From NCBI GenBank assembly GCA_033977485.1, contig CM066983.1, positions 109,521,580-109,585,579 on the forward strand: 64,000 nt of DNA, written 5' to 3'. Each line of letters opens with the position of its first letter. The stretch's first letter is position 1. The notes below the pieces were generated by a model. The model ran no database searches. It was not told where the DNA came from and saw only the letters and a list, made by a program, of their open reading frames with translations. Source of the stretch: Hydrangea macrophylla. Taxonomy: Eukaryota > Streptophyta > Magnoliopsida > Cornales > Hydrangeaceae. The position numbers were made by a program, and so were the translations under genes. Shown one piece after another: positions 1 to 11,757 of this stretch.

Positions 1-708
1 ATGTGACTCTCTCAAGCTCTCTATGTTAGGAGTGTAGAATGTGTAGTGTGGTTGGGTGTATAAATACTCAAACTCCCACTTAGAAAACATTTGCCTAACA
101 TCCCACTCATTCTCCATTAATCTCCACTAATTACAAAGAAAGTGCAGCAATGATGTGTAAATATACACTTGCAATTCATAATGCTCCATTGATAATTGAA
201 AGGGTAGGTGGAGTTGGTGTGGGTCAAGGTGTGTTTGGGAATCAAGCTTATGGCATTAGGACAACACACATACTACAAGCATTTGCCAAACAAGGCCTAA
301 GGGAAAACTTTAGCAATAATAATTGGGTATAAAGAAATTTGTCCAATCAGTTACTCCCAAAATTCTGTGGAAGTTTAACACTGCGCGGACAGTTTTAAAC
401 CTAAACTAGTATTTTCGTGACACGGTGTTTATCACAAAAATACAGAAAATTCATTTTAATGTTAGAAATAGTTTTCTGATTTTATAAAAATACAGTTTGA
501 GTTTTAAAAGAAATAATTCCACCGTTTTGAAATACAAATTTGAAATTTAACACAGGTATTGCCAGTTTTTATGAAAATTGCATTTTGACCCCAAAAGTAA
601 TTTCAATATGAGATTAGTCAAGAAATAAATTTTTCACATAAGGATAAAAGCAGACAAAATATATATAATTTTAAATATGACAATGCAAGAAAAATGCAGG
701 TTATTACA
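1..708 (-). repeat. 3' LTR of the chromovirus, visible part
   Basis: The LTR end reads GGTTATTACA on the + strand at 699-708, i.e. the element-sense start TGTAATAACC. The rest of this LTR lies before the window. It matches 6572-7279 base for base as far as read. A small 60-codon frame occurs at the same place in both LTR copies (150-332 and 6721-6903) and is simply LTR sequence. Confidence 0.93.
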
Positions 709-723
709 CCCTTCCTCCCTTAA
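709..723 (-). other. Polypurine tract (plus-strand primer)
   Basis: The + strand reads CCCTTCCTCCCTT directly against the 3' LTR border, so the element strand has an uninterrupted purine run ending at the LTR start. Position and composition are those expected of a retrotransposon PPT. Confidence 0.85.
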
Positions 724-753
724 ACAGGATTTCGTCCCCGAAATCAAGACTAA

Positions 754-3700
754 CTAGTCATGAAATAACTCCGGGTACTTCTTCCTCATATCAGCTTCAA
801 CTTCCCACGAGGCTTCATTCTCGTCATGGTGATTCCACTGAACCTTCACCAACGGGATCTCCTTATTTCTTAACTTCTTGATACTCTGATCCAGAATCTT
901 CACAGGTCTCTCCTTGTAAGAAACGTTATGACTCGTCTCAATGTCGTCATAACTAACCACGTGCGAGGGATCTCGTATGTATTTCCTCAACATACTCACG
1001 TGAAACACGTTGTGAACCCCAGACATCTTCGGTGGTAGTGCCAGTCGATAGGCTACTAACCCGATACGTCCCAAAATCTCAAACGGTCCAATGAAACGCG
1101 GAGCTAACTTCCCTCTCTTGAGACCAAAGCGTACTACTCCTCGTGTTGGTGAAACCTTAAGAAGTACGTGATCTCCAACACTAAACTCCAGATCTTTTCG
1201 GCGTCGATCAGCATAACTCTTATACCGGCTCTGAGCGGTTCTCATCCTTTCCTTGACCAAGGAAATCTTCTCGTTGGTTTCTCTAACCAAATCTGGTCCC
1301 AACAATTCTGTGTCCCCAACCTCTGCCCAACACAATGGAGAACGACATGGTCGTCCGTACAGTGCTTCGAACGGAGCCATACCGATACTCGTATGATAAC
1401 TATTGTTATAGGCAAATTCAACCAACGGCAAGTGTGTCTCCCAAGATTCTTCAAAATCGATCACACAAGCCCTAAGCATATCCTCCATGATCTGATTAAC
1501 ACGCTCAGTTTGCCCATCTGTCTGAGGGTGAAAAGCAGTACTCATCTTGAGTGAAGTTCCCATAGCTTCTTGCAGACTTTCCCAAAATCCAGAAGTAAAA
1601 CGTGCGTCACGGTCTGACACAATCGTCACAGGTGCACCGTGAAGTCGCACAACTTGTTGTATGTACATCCGGCTCATCTTTTCCACCGGATATGTCATAC
1701 TATAAGCGATAAAATGAGCTGAATTCGTCAATCGATCCACAATTACCCAAATAGCGTCATGATTCTGCTGCGACCGGGGCAATCCTACTACAAAATCCAT
1801 CGTAATGTGCTCCCACTTCCAACCAGGAATAGGTAGCGGTTGCAACAATCCTGACGGTCTCTGATGTTCGGCCTTGACTTGCTGACACGTCAAACACTTG
1901 GATACAAACTCGGCCACATCCTTCTTCATGCCTTCCCACCAGAAATTCCTCTTCAAATCTTTATACATCTTCGTTCCTCCCGGGTGAACTGTATACCTTG
2001 ATTTATGTGCTTCTTCCAGGATATCCTTCCTTAACTCTCCATCACCGGGCACGCACAATCTATTCCTGCACCGATACCCTCCATCGATTCCCACCTTCCA
2101 TTCTGTCGGGTCCTTCTCTGACATCTTCTTGAACCATGATTGAAACTTCTCATCTTCTTTCTGAGCTCCAATAATGCGGTCAATGAGAACAGGCTGTAGG
2201 ATAAGACATCCGAAAAGTTGTCCTTCTCCTCTTTCAGCACTCTGTATATCAAACTCTGCCAACGTCTCCAATGCTCGCCATTCTCTAACCATTAAGGAGG
2301 CGATCGTCTCCCGAGTCTGCCTACTCAAAGCATCAGCGACCACATTAGCTTTACCAGGGTGGTATTCCAACGTGAAGTCGTAATCTTTGATTAACTCCAT
2401 CCATCTGCGTTGCCTCATGTTCAACTCTTTCTGTGTGAACAAATATTTTAGGCTCTTGTGATCGGAGAACAAATCAAACTTCTCACCGTAGAGGTAGTGT
2501 CTCCAAATCTTGAGTGCGAATACCACTGCCGCCAACTCCAAATCATGAATGGGATAATTCAACTCATTCGGCTTCAGCTGCCTGGATCCATAGGCTATAA
2601 CTCTGCCATCTTGCATAAGTACACACCCTAGTCCTTGATATGATGCGTCACTAAAGATAGTGAACTTCTCATCAGGCTTGGGTATTGCTAGTACTGGTGC
2701 GGTAGTGAGTCTCTCTTTCAACTCTAGAAAGGCTCGCTCATGCTTCTCTGTCCACTCGAACTTCAAATTCTTCTTTGTCAACCCAGTCAAAGGTGCAGCT
2801 ATTTTAGAGAATCCCTCAACAAATCTCCTGTAATAGCCTGCGAGTCCAAGAAAACTCCGAACTTCTGTAGGGTTGCTTGGCCTAACCCAGTTGGATACAG
2901 CATCGGTCTTAGACGAATCCACAGAAATTCCTTGAGATGACACCTTGTGTCCCAAAAATTTCACTTCTTGTAACCAGAACTCACACTTACTGAACTTGGC
3001 ATACAAGTGGTGGTCCTTAAGCGTCTGCATCACAATATATAGATGTTGCTCGTGTTCTTCTCCTGACTTAGAATAGATCAAAATATCATCAATAAAGACG
3101 ATGACAAACTGATCTAAATAAGGCTTGAACACTCTATTCATTAAATCCATAAACACTGCCGGGGCGTTCGTCATTCCAAACGGCATCACCAGAAATTCAT
3201 AATGACCATATCGGGTTCTGAAAGCAGTCTTAGGTATGTCTTCCTTCCGTACCCTCAACTGATGATATCCCGACCTAAGGTCTATCTTGGAAAATGTCGT
3301 AGCTCCTTGTAGTTGATCAAATAAATCGTCGATCCGAGGCAAGGGATATTTATTCTTGATAGTCACGCGGTTCAATTCTCTGTAGTCGATACACAGCCTG
3401 AGCGTCCCGTCCTTCTTCTTCACGAATAACACTGGTGCTCCCCAAGGCGATGTACTTGGACGTACAAAACCTAGGTCCTCGAGCTCTTGAACTTGTCCCT
3501 TTAATTCCAATAGTTCGGTGGGGGCCATTCTGTAGGGAACCTTGGTAATCGGTACGGTACCCGGTATAAGCTCAATACAGAACTCTATACCTCTCTCGGG
3601 CGGTAATCCAGAAATGTCTTGAAATACTTCTTCGAAGTCCTTGACTACAGGTATAGATGAAGCTGTCACCTCTGTACTGACGACTTCGATGTTGGCTAAA

Positions 3701-3888
3701 CATCTTGTGAGGAACATATCTCCCGAAGGGTTACATTGAAAATCAAAGGGTTGATTCTCATTGTCGGAGAATGTAATTCTCTTCCTCGCACAATCCAACT
3801 TCACTTGATTCTGAGACAGCCAATCCATTCCTAGGATTATGTCGAACTCCTTCATTGATAGGATAATCAATCTCATTGCATTGGACAA
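754..3888 (-). CDS. Truncated pol polyprotein: protease tail, RT, RNase H, integrase, chromodomain
   Basis: An open frame of 1044 codons. It opens with the C-terminal end of an aspartic protease (ILGMDWL near residue 20). Reverse transcriptase follows, with the catalytic FIDD near residue 264. RNase H has FSDAS near 414 and the DHKSL block near 476. The integrase has an HHCC zinc motif near 626-670 and a DDE core: MDF near 694, SDRDARF near 756, then the conserved Glu in TERVNQ near 796. The last ~50 residues resemble a chromodomain (VQWNHH, ASWEVE). The protease DSG active site is absent because of an upstream deletion, so a self-processing polyprotein cannot be made from this copy. The pol enzymes themselves show no stop or frameshift. 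The shown start is only the first Met after the deletion. Confidence 0.9.
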   Translation of the reverse strand: MSNAMRLIILSMKEFDIILGMDWLSQNQVKLDCARKRITFSDNENQPFDFQCNPSGDMFLTRCLANIEVVSTEVTASSIPVVKDFEEVFQDISGLPPERGIEFCIELIPGTVPITKVPYRMAPTELLELKGQVQELEDLGFVRPSTSPWGAPVLFVKKKDGTLRLCIDYRELNRVTIKNKYPLPRIDDLFDQLQGATTFSKIDLRSGYHQLRVRKEDIPKTAFRTRYGHYEFLVMPFGMTNAPAVFMDLMNRVFKPYLDQFVIVFIDDILIYSKSGEEHEQHLYIVMQTLKDHHLYAKFSKCEFWLQEVKFLGHKVSSQGISVDSSKTDAVSNWVRPSNPTEVRSFLGLAGYYRRFVEGFSKIAAPLTGLTKKNLKFEWTEKHERAFLELKERLTTAPVLAIPKPDEKFTIFSDASYQGLGCVLMQDGRVIAYGSRQLKPNELNYPIHDLELAAVVFALKIWRHYLYGEKFDLFSDHKSLKYLFTQKELNMRQRRWMELIKDYDFTLEYHPGKANVVADALSRQTRETIASLMVREWRALETLAEFDIQSAERGEGQLFGCLILQPVLIDRIIGAQKEDEKFQSWFKKMSEKDPTEWKVGIDGGYRCRNRLCVPGDGELRKDILEEAHKSRYTVHPGGTKMYKDLKRNFWWEGMKKDVAEFVSKCLTCQQVKAEHQRPSGLLQPLPIPGWKWEHITMDFVVGLPRSQQNHDAIWVIVDRLTNSAHFIAYSMTYPVEKMSRMYIQQVVRLHGAPVTIVSDRDARFTSGFWESLQEAMGTSLKMSTAFHPQTDGQTERVNQIMEDMLRACVIDFEESWETHLPLVEFAYNNSYHTSIGMAPFEALYGRPCRSPLCWAEVGDTELLGPDLVRETNEKISLVKERMRTAQSRYKSYADRRRKDLEFSVGDHVLLKVSPTRGVVRFGLKRGKLAPRFIGPFEILGRIGLVAYRLALPPKMSGVHNVFHVSMLRKYIRDPSHVVSYDDIETSHNVSYKERPVKILDQSIKKLRNKEIPLVKVQWNHHDENEASWEVEADMRKKYPELFHD

Positions 3889-4141
3889 CTACGAACATGC
3901 GGTCCATCTGTCTTAACCACTGTTCCGCTTTCCAGGGTTCCGTGGTACCCGCAAACTGCTCGGGTCTGAGCGCACGGAATCTCTCTAGCAGCTTATCTCC
4001 AGTCTGGCGGTCTCGTTGGTTTTCATTCGCATTACTAACCCTTTCGAGACGTCTGATAAAAGCTTCAAATATTCCCGTGGGGTCGGCAGCCTCGGGCGCT
4101 CCTTCAATCAGATTTCTGCTCCTCCTTGGTCTTCCAGCCAT
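3876..4141 (-). pseudogene. gag remnant of the chromovirus (5' part only)
   Basis: The gag frame starts at MAGRPRRSRN (ATG at 4141, minus strand). An upstream in-frame ATG at 4180 exists, but the MAGRP start is the more gag-like one. About 85 residues of N-terminal gag can be read, up to [15 protein letters not shown]. The sequence then jumps into protease-tail sequence in another frame. The capsid core, the zinc knuckle and the protease active site are gone. The junction near 3882-3892 contains the repeated letters CAATGCAATG on the element strand, compatible with a microhomology deletion. Whether the loss happened before or after insertion cannot be decided from one copy. Confidence 0.85.
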
Positions 4142-4180
4142 TCTATGCATGATAGGGGTAGTAGAATGAGAAACATGCAT

Positions 4181-4740
4181 GCAACAGTACTATGACGAAA
4201 ATTTTCAAAGGAGTATTTATCACTATATCACATACTCGTATTATCACATAAGCATACAATAAAATATATATTAAGTACATATAATACTCGTATTCGAACT
4301 AGGGCTGTCTAATAGCAAAGAGGTCGTATTCTTATCCTCTAAACTCTGGGTTGTGGGCCATACTGACTGTTCCGAGATTTGACTCAGGAAGTTGGTCAGT
4401 GCCTAAGCTATTAATGAGGGCTATGGTATGCTTTAACTCCTTAGAAACTCGGCTACTATATGTCTGTAGGGGCATCATAAGTTATGGTTATCTCGGCTAA
4501 TCCTAAATGGATATGTCTGAAGGTATATGGAAATTGCTATCATTCTTGTCGATGTGACAAGACAAACGGGTAATCATTTCTATGATAAAACCAACTTAGA
4601 ATTTTAGTTTCTGAACTAAGGGTAATCCGTACTAAACTAACACTAGAACTTGGTTGTATAGCTTAGTAAAACTTAAGGGTAACCTATGTCACTAATCTAT
4701 GGCGTGAATAACTGAGCCTGGTCAATCTAGAAAACCTATG
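4181..4740 (-). other. Untranslated leader of the chromovirus
   Basis: Sequence between the primer site and gag, with no open frame of note. It is the normal position of the retrotransposon 5' leader, where packaging signals would lie. None can be identified by eye. Confidence 0.6.
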
Positions 4741-4752
4741 GCTCTGATACCA
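4741..4752 (-). other. Primer binding site, initiator-Met tRNA type
   Basis: The + strand reads GCTCTGATACCA, so the element strand reads TGGTATCAGAGC. This is the classic complement of the 3' end of plant initiator tRNA-Met. It lies eight bases inside the 5' LTR border (4761), as expected. Confidence 0.9.
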
Positions 4753-5436
4753 CCAAATCCTGTCACGCCCCGACGTAGCATAAATATGGAAAGCGTTTAA
4801 TTTCCTTTATGGACCCGTAGGTCGCGACAGTTTGAAGGATCGATTCCGTCCCAAAACGTCGAACAACATAAAACCATTAATCAGAGTAGGGTAATCAGGG
4901 CTCATAAAAATTTTTCTAACTTATTACATCCTATGGTACGGGGTTTACTAAGGCACAGACCGCCTTGAAAATAAAACAATACTTAAAGTCTATTACAGTC
5001 ATCCTTATTACAAAACCAAAACATATCTTAAAGCACATAAACATAAAACATATAAAAGTAACATCTCTTCTCAGCAACTGATCTCAATTAGCATAATCAT
5101 ACGGTTCATCCTGATTATTACCTGCAAAGCCTGGACACGAATGTCCAGGACGCATCAACGCCGTCAGCTTCAAGAAGCTGGTGAGTATTAAAAACAATAC
5201 TTTGAATGTAAAAACATACTCATTTACCTTTTTCCCATTTCCATTTAAATACCACAAGTTTATATTTATGATAAAGAGCTCGTTTTAGAAAACAACCACA
5301 ACATTATTTAAAAGATAATTTCACACATATGTGACCGTGTATGAGAACAATGCACCATCTCATCTATCCGACTCTTTTCTCTCGACAACACCCAACAACC
5401 CTCTATCCTACTCCTGGTATCTTTGAAATACTAAGA

Positions 5437-5795
5437 TAGCCACACTTTAGCAACGGGGCGCCAGGGAGTGTCCAGTTTGCCTCACACTTTGGTCCGGGGT
5501 ACCAGGGAGTGTCCAATGCCTCACACTTTGAATACCCTAACCGCCATGCAAATACCGGGGCAACCCCCTCACAAGTATCCAGACTCGAGTTATCAGGGAG
5601 TGTCCATAGGCCACACTTTAGCACTTCCATGGGTGCCAGTGAGTGTCCAAGTTCGGCTTCACACACTTTAACGCTTCCATGGGCGTCAGGGAGTGTCCAT
5701 ATTTGCCACCTTCGCATTTCAAAGACACCCTCTTCCGCATTTTCAACTACAACCACAACCACAACCACAATCACAACCACAACCACAACCACAAC
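5437..5795. repeat. LTR minisatellite (GGGAGTGTCCA units) plus CAACCA run
   Basis: The block CAGGGAGTGTCCA recurs six times at about 40-60 bp spacing, each next to a CACACTTT block. It is followed by a run of CAACCA units. The same array occurs in the related solo LTRs. Long open frames across it are low-complexity artefacts. Confidence 0.85.
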
Positions 5796-6012
5796 TCAAA
5801 CTCATACTCTTTCCACACAATCATTACTCTTTTCCACACTATCATTACTCTTTTACACACTACCAACACTCACCATGCATGTACAACTGACTCCACATGA
5901 ATGTCATCAAACTTTAAACATAAAGGAATTTAAAGAAATAATACGCGTACGGGGATTGAAAATTCGTAATTCATTGCCTTAATCATTTTAAACATAACTA
6001 ATAGCATTCTAA

Positions 6013-6390
6013 AAACTGCTACTGAAATCCTCGTTTTCTGTCCAAACGGTGTAGAATTTGAGAAAATTGCATTAGACGAAAAGTGTGCAGAATCGAGTTT
6101 TGCTTGGGACAACGCGGGAAGAACCTTAAATTTCATTCGTTTTCCTAACAAAAATCTGAAAACAAAATTCTGCTACTGTTAAAATTAAAAGAGAAAATAT
6201 TAGATTGAATTTCTAATATACTTTTTCTGCTACTGTAATCCTCATTTTCTGCCCAAACGGTGCAAAATCTGAGAAAATTGCATTAGACGAAAAGTGTGCA
6301 GAATCAAGTTTTGCTTGGGACAACGCGGGCAGAACCTTAAATTTCATTCGTTTTCCTAACAAAAATCTGAAAACAAAATTCTGCTACTGT
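6013..6390. repeat. Two-copy tandem repeat inside the 5' LTR
   Basis: Two copies, about 170 bp each, start near 6013 and 6226 at the shared TGCTACTG. Both contain TGCTTGGGACAACGCGGG and end at TCTGCTACTGTTAAAATTAA. They differ at a few bases. The solo LTRs of this family carry a GC-rich CGCGCG block in the corresponding region instead. Confidence 0.75.
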
Positions 6391-7279
6391 TAAAATTAAC
6401 TACCTAAATCAGTAAATAAGGAATGAGTTACATTTTGAGTGAGTTAGTAATACTCACCGTGATGTAGATTGAAGAAGTTGTTGAGAAAGAAATACAAGAA
6501 TTAAGAATCTCCAATTTCAAGCTTGGCTATGGAGGATTGAGCTCTTCAAATTTTGAAATTATTATCTCTCTATGTGACTCTCTCAAGCTCTCTATGTTAG
6601 GAGTGTAGAATGTGTAGTGTGGTTGGGTGTATAAATACTCAAACTCCCACTTAGAAAACATTTGCCTAACATCCCACTCATTCTCCATTAATCTCCACTA
6701 ATTACAAAGAAAGTGCAGCAATGATGTGTAAATATACACTTGCAATTCATAATGCTCCATTGATAATTGAAAGGGTAGGTGGAGTTGGTGTGGGTCAAGG
6801 TGTGTTTGGGAATCAAGCTTATGGCATTAGGACAACACACATACTACAAGCATTTGCCAAACAAGGCCTAAGGGAAAACTTTAGCAATAATAATTGGGTA
6901 TAAAGAAATTTGTCCAATCAGTTACTCCCAAAATTCTGTGGAAGTTTAACACTGCGCGGACAGTTTTAAACCTAAACTAGTATTTTCGTGACACGGTGTT
7001 TATCACAAAAATACAGAAAATTCATTTTAATGTTAGAAATAGTTTTCTGATTTTATAAAAATACAGTTTGAGTTTTAAAAGAAATAATTCCACCGTTTTG
7101 AAATACAAATTTGAAATTTAACACAGGTATTGCCAGTTTTTATGAAAATTGCATTTTGACCCCAAAAGTAATTTCAATATGAGATTAGTCAAGAAATAAA
7201 TTTTTCACATAAGGATAAAAGCAGACAAAATATATATAATTTTAAATATGACAATGCAAGAAAAATGCAGGTTATTACA

Positions 7280-7860
7280 TTGTCATTTCTTAATATGTTT
7301 CTTGCTATCATTGAATTCATGTATAGTTTAATGAGACCTCTGCTATGTCCGTGAGAGACGTCATTGATAAGATATTACTCGCATTTTAAGATGCTAAACA
7401 ATAACGGTGAGAAGTGTTGTTTTATGTACTCACTCAGCTTTGTATTCAAAGCTGATGGCATTTGTGCCCTGGACATTCCAATGTCTAGAGTTTTGTTGAT
7501 GTTTCGCCAGACTTTGAGATGGAAGCGTAAAAGATGAAGACGTGCTGCTTTATAATAATTAGTTTGTATATCTGTTGTACTGCTGTTATTGTTGTTATAG
7601 CGTTCAGACTCTAAGTCAGCTGTTGTAATAGATTTAGTAGACTTTTATAATTGGTACTTGGGCATATGTTGCTTCCAAACCTTTTATATTTCCGATGTAG
7701 CCTCTGATTATGTTAATAAGATATGTTCTATGAATAGCATTCTTCCTTTCGTTATGTTTGTTGATTTGAGTAGATGACAATACGGTTATTCACCAGTCAC
7801 GGGCCTACGGGACCAAAAAGGAACTTGTTTTCTCTATTTTTGCTTCTCTGGGGCGTGACA
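7280..7860 (+). mobile_element. 3' tail of an older, related LTR
   Basis: This stretch ends GGGGCGTGACA at 7860, the same terminus as the chromovirus LTRs. It carries the shared block around CTGGACATTC (near 7470-7490), but is clearly diverged. It is the part of an older + oriented LTR that remained to the right when the young element inserted. The left part lies beyond the window start. Confidence 0.75.
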
Positions 7861-8420
7861 CATGAAGTTGTAAAATTTCATATTTTTGAATAACTAATGA
7901 AGTTTGTGTTCTAAACTAATATGTCTTAATTAAACTTTTTGAACATAAATTGCATCATAAAATAGAGGAGTTTAATCTAATACAATTTCAATTGAAAAAT
8001 CGAGGAAGAAAAATGTCCTTAAAATATGGGACTCGTTTAGATTAAAACTGATGTGCATATTAATAGCACACCACTTAAACCCAACAGAAAAAGTAGTGAT
8101 GCTTTGAAATAAAGAGGGAAAAAAAAACAAGAAACGTGTGTACCAAAACTCATGGAAACAAAAAGGCCCTAAAGTATGGGACTTTTATATTGAAACTCAC
8201 ATGTGCTGAAAATATGTTATAAGTTACATAAACAACAGGAGAGAAACAATAGGAGTGATACACAACGTTATTATACTTTACAAGCATGTATCATGCGCAA
8301 TGTGCGAATACTTTATTTCTTTGATAAGTTATTAAATATTGGTAGTTAATATTGTCATAACTACAGAATAATTGTTAAAATATTGAAAAAGTATGTTAAC
8401 AAAAGATATAATTCATGATT
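7861..8420. other. AT-rich intergenic DNA
   Basis: No open frame, RNA gene or repeat unit that I can support was found here. Confidence 0.5.
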
Positions 8421-8594
8421 AATGCTATGATTCTCAAATTTTGTAACCCAAATGGTACCCAAACACAAGTGCCAATGGGCTTACTTAATTTTGATTGGAT
8501 GGTGTTAAAGTGGTTCCACTATTATTAAAGGTGGTTCCACTAGCACACGTGTTTAGAAACTATTTGGTATACAAAATTTGGGAAACATAGCATT
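8421..8594. mobile_element. Small inverted-repeat element (MITE), about 174 bp
   Basis: The ends AATGCTATG and CATAGCATT are inverted copies. The inverted similarity continues for about 50 bp through CAAATTTTGTA. The flanking TA dinucleotides would fit a TA target duplication. A related, more degraded copy is at 12751-12872. Confidence 0.65.
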
Positions 8595-8852
8595 ACTCAA
8601 AATTCATTAGAAAAAGATAGATAAAGAGAGACTTCATCTTATTAGGAATGAACAGAATTTGTCTGCGAATCCCAATTAAAATAGGTTTGGATAAGAGTAT
8701 AGGGTAGTGTATTTGAATGACTTTTTTTTCTTTCACATAATAATATCCCCACACTTGTATTCATTTGATTTTTTTTTCACGCCTGCACTATATATTTTTC
8801 TTTTTTCCTATGGGGTTAGCATTGTAATTTAAAGCCTTGTACAGACCTGTAT
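8595..8852. other. Intergenic DNA before the solo LTR
   Basis: AT-rich sequence without recognisable features. The last five bases (TGTAT) are the probable target duplication of the next element. Confidence 0.45.
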
Positions 8853-11661
8853 TATAACAACCTGCATTTTCATTTGATCTTAAATGGACATTTCCATAAT
8901 TAATCTGTATTTGCATTGTCATATTTAATATACATTGTCTGCATTTATCTAATTACAATTCTTATGTGTATAATTTATTACTTGCTTGATTTCATATTTG
9001 AAATTCTTATTGGGACCAAACTGCCATTTTACAAAATTGGTAATACATGTGTTGGGTTTCAAAACTGTATTTCAAAACAGTGGAAATATTTTCTTTTAAC
9101 TCAAACTGTATTTTTATAAAACCAGAAAACCACTTCTTACGTTAAAATGAATTTTATGTATTTTTGTGGTGAACACCGCGCCACGAAAAATACCAATTTA
9201 TGTTCAAAAACTGTCCGCGCCAGATTAAACTTCCACAGATTTTGGAAGTGATGTAAAGCAAGATTTGACACTTACTTTACTTTCCATTTATGGTAACTCA
9301 TCATTGGGTTGGGCTTGTTTGGGAATGCTTTATTGTATGTGTAATTGTTGTGCCATAAGCTTGTTTTCCCAAACAGCTTTGAGTTGGCCCCTATGGACCT
9401 ATATTTGACCCTTAGTGTATCTGTGGAGATCAATCTATGCATATACGTATATATCTATATATGTGTTTAGTTCACAGTTTATATAATTAGGAAAACTAAA
9501 ATCAATTTGTTGAGTGAGAGAGGTGGTTCTTGGGCTCCAAGTTCCCCATTTTGTCTTCCTATTTAACTCACACCTCTCTCCATTACACACACTTCTGCAC
9601 ATCTGCTTTGTAAAACAAAATCAGAGAGAAAAGATAAATCTTGAGAGTTTAAATTTCTAGAGAAAGAAAACTTAATCCCCATAGCCAAAGCTTGGGTTTG
9701 AATTTTCCTATATTGTTTTCCTTCTCAACAATTCTTCAATCTCTAATCTCTGTGAGTATTTTAAACTCACTCTAAGTGTAATTATATGCTTAGTTAGTGA
9801 TTGTGTGTATGTATAGATGAACCACCATTGCTAGTTTCGTCATGGAAGCTTGAACTTCAAAATCATAAATTTTCAAACCTTAACCAAAACTTGTTTTTTT
9901 GAGTTGATTATGAAAGATTGTACATCATAGATGATATGTTTAAAATATTAAGTATAAATTTACTCAATTGAGAAAGTATATTAAGATTGAAGTTTTTATC
10001 ATCTATTAGTTTTTCATAAAATTCTTGAGCTACGTTTGAAATCATGTTAAATTAGTTGTGGATTCTTAATCCTTGTTAAAAAACAAAGAGATCCATATAT
10101 AACATGATATATATACTGATAGTTCTGAAAATGGGTCAAAAGACCCCCTGATTTCTGAAACAGGGGAGTTTCAACGAAGAAGATGAAGCCACTGCAAGAA
10201 CTCGCGCGCGCGGCCCACGCGAGCGACCCCTCGCGCGAGCAAGCTTCGTGTTTTTAGGCAGACAGAAAAGGTTTTTATAAGTAAAACAAAAAATTGGGCA
10301 TATCACGCGAGCGGCCCGCGCGAGTGGCCCGCGCGCGCGACTTCTGGCAGTTTCTAGTTTTTGCTTGTCTTATGTTAAATAACTGTTTGGGTGATATGTT
10401 ATGAATTTTTAAAGCTCTGTATGGAAAATTTACAAAAATAGAATCTTATTTGGGTATGTTTGGACGATTAGAACGTGGCATTATGACCTATCAATCCTTG
10501 TACGCACGTCGTTTATATAATTTAGTGATTTGCCTCATGTTTTAAAGTTTCATGACATACATGTGGAGTCAGTTGTACATGCATGGTGAGTGTGAATGTT
10601 GGTCAGTATGGAAAAGAGTAATGGTCAGTGTGGCATAGTGAGTGCGATTGAGATTGTGTTGTGGACACTCCCTGGTTAGTGAGTACCAAAGTGTGTTGTG
10701 ATTGAGATTGCGGTAAGAGTGTCTTTGAAATGCGACGGTGGCAAAACTGGACATTCCCTGACGACCATGGCAGCGTCAAAGTATGTGAAGCCGAACTTGG
10801 ACATTCCCTAGCACCCATGGTAGTGTTAAAGTGTGGCCTACGGACACTCCCTGATACCCGAGTCTGGATACTGCGTGAAGGTTCCTCCGGTATTTGCATG
10901 GCAGATTAGGTATTAAAGTATGAGGCATTGGACACTCCCTGGTACCCCGGACCAAAGTGTGAGGCAAACTGGACATTCCCTGGCACCCCTGTGCTAAAGT
11001 GTGGCTATCGGAGTATTTCAAAGATACTGGTGTGTGGTAGTGGGTTGTTGGGTTTTGTCGAGAGAAAAGAGTTGGTAAGATGAGATGGTGCATTGTTCTC
11101 ATACACGGTCACATATATGTAAATTATATCTTTTAAATAATATTGTGCTTGTTTCCTAAAATGAACTCCTTTCTTTATTATAAACTTGTCGAATTAATTG
11201 AGAAATGGAAAGAGGTAAATGAGTATGTTACACATTCAAAGTTATGTTTTTAATACTCACCAGCTTCTTGAAGCTGACGGCGTCGATGCGCCCTGGACAT
11301 TCGTGTTCAGACTTTTCAGGTTATGATATTGCTAGGCTGTATGACTATGCAAACTGAGAATCCCTGCTGGAAAGAGAATTTACTTTTATATGTTTTAAGT
11401 TATAAACTGTTTTGTAATAAGGATGACTGTAATAGATATTAAGTTATTGTTTTGATTTAAGGCAGTTTGTGCCTTTAGAGACCCCGTGTTGTAATAACTA
11501 TTAAGTTAGAAAAATATTGTAAGCCTTGATTGCTCAGCTCTGATTATTATGTTTTTGTTGTTGACGTTTGGGACGGAATTGATCCTTCAAACTGTCGCGA
11601 CCTACGGGTCCATAAAGGAAATTAAATGCTTTCCATATTTATGCTACGTCGGGGCGTGACA
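8853..11661 (+). mobile_element. Solo LTR of the chromovirus family (2809 bp)
   Basis: The element-sense start TATAACAACCTGC (a mutated TGTAACAACC) is at 8853 and the end GGGGCGTGACA at 11661. Flanking five-mers TGTAT (8848-8852) and TGGAT (11662-11666) differ at one base, consistent with an aged target duplication. There is no internal coding region, so this is an LTR-LTR recombination product. It holds the GGGAGTGTCCA-type minisatellite in reverse (about 10660-11000) and a CGCGCG-rich block (10200-10350). Confidence 0.88.
10200..10350. repeat. CpG-dense CGCGCG block inside LTR
   Basis: Alternating CGCGCG tracts occur here, such as CGCGCGCGCGGCC at 10202 and GCGCGCGCGAC at 10331, in otherwise AT-rich sequence. 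The equivalent block in the 18886-21731 LTR is at 20225-20395. Such tracts can form Z-DNA and are rich in CpG methylation targets; both points are inference. Confidence 0.7.
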
Positions 11662-11757
11662 TGGATAGCGACATACAAAATATGTATCCACTGAGGGAGA
11701 TAATATTTATACATTTAAGAGAGATGAGAGAGAGAGCAAGAAACGTTTACACACTAA
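11662..11757. other. Short spacer
   Basis: Contains the right flank of the solo LTR and the left TAA duplication (11755-11757) of the Tourist MITE. No gene is visible. Confidence 0.4.

Larger units (their letters stand above)
1..7279 (-). mobile_element. Young Ty3/gypsy chromovirus (Tekay/Del-like), internally deleted
   Basis: This is an LTR retrotransposon read on the minus strand. Its 5' LTR is on the right (4761-7279), its 3' LTR is cut by the window start (visible 1-708), and the inside runs 709-4760. Bases 1-708 and 6572-7279 align without an indel and I found no mismatch, so insertion was recent. A methionine-initiator-tRNA type primer site, a polypurine tract, a gag start and a long pol frame lie in the expected order. 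Most of gag and the front of protease are missing. The RT, RNase H and integrase order and the C-terminal chromodomain-like stretch fit plant chromoviruses. The Tekay/Del assignment is inferred from PBS type, long LTR and chromodomain. The right-hand duplicated target would be TTGTC (7280-7284); the left one is outside the window. Confidence 0.93.
4761..7279 (-). repeat. 5' LTR of the chromovirus (2519 bp)
   Basis: The LTR runs from TGTCACGCCCC to GGTTATTACA, with TG..CA ends. It contains a GGGAGTGTCCA minisatellite (5437-5709), a CAACCA-rich simple repeat (5747-5795) and a tandem duplication of about 213 bp period (6013-6180 and 6226-6390). Three other LTRs in the window share its ends: 7280-7860, 8853-11661 and 18886-21731. 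A TATTTATA-like box on the minus strand near 6628-6640 is the only promoter candidate seen. Confidence 0.92.

Noticed and set aside
150..332. Sixty-codon ORF present twice (also 6721-6903)
   Set aside because: Both copies are the same LTR position of one retrotransposon; there is no sign of a host gene.
5437..5709. Regular repeats that could suggest a CRISPR array
   Set aside because: Repeats are short and imperfect, the spacers are themselves repeated, and the context is a plant LTR.
5403..5792. Minus-strand ORF with valine-rich and GHSLAPM-type repeats
   Set aside because: It is a translation of the LTR minisatellite and the CAACCA run, and similar frames occur in each related LTR.
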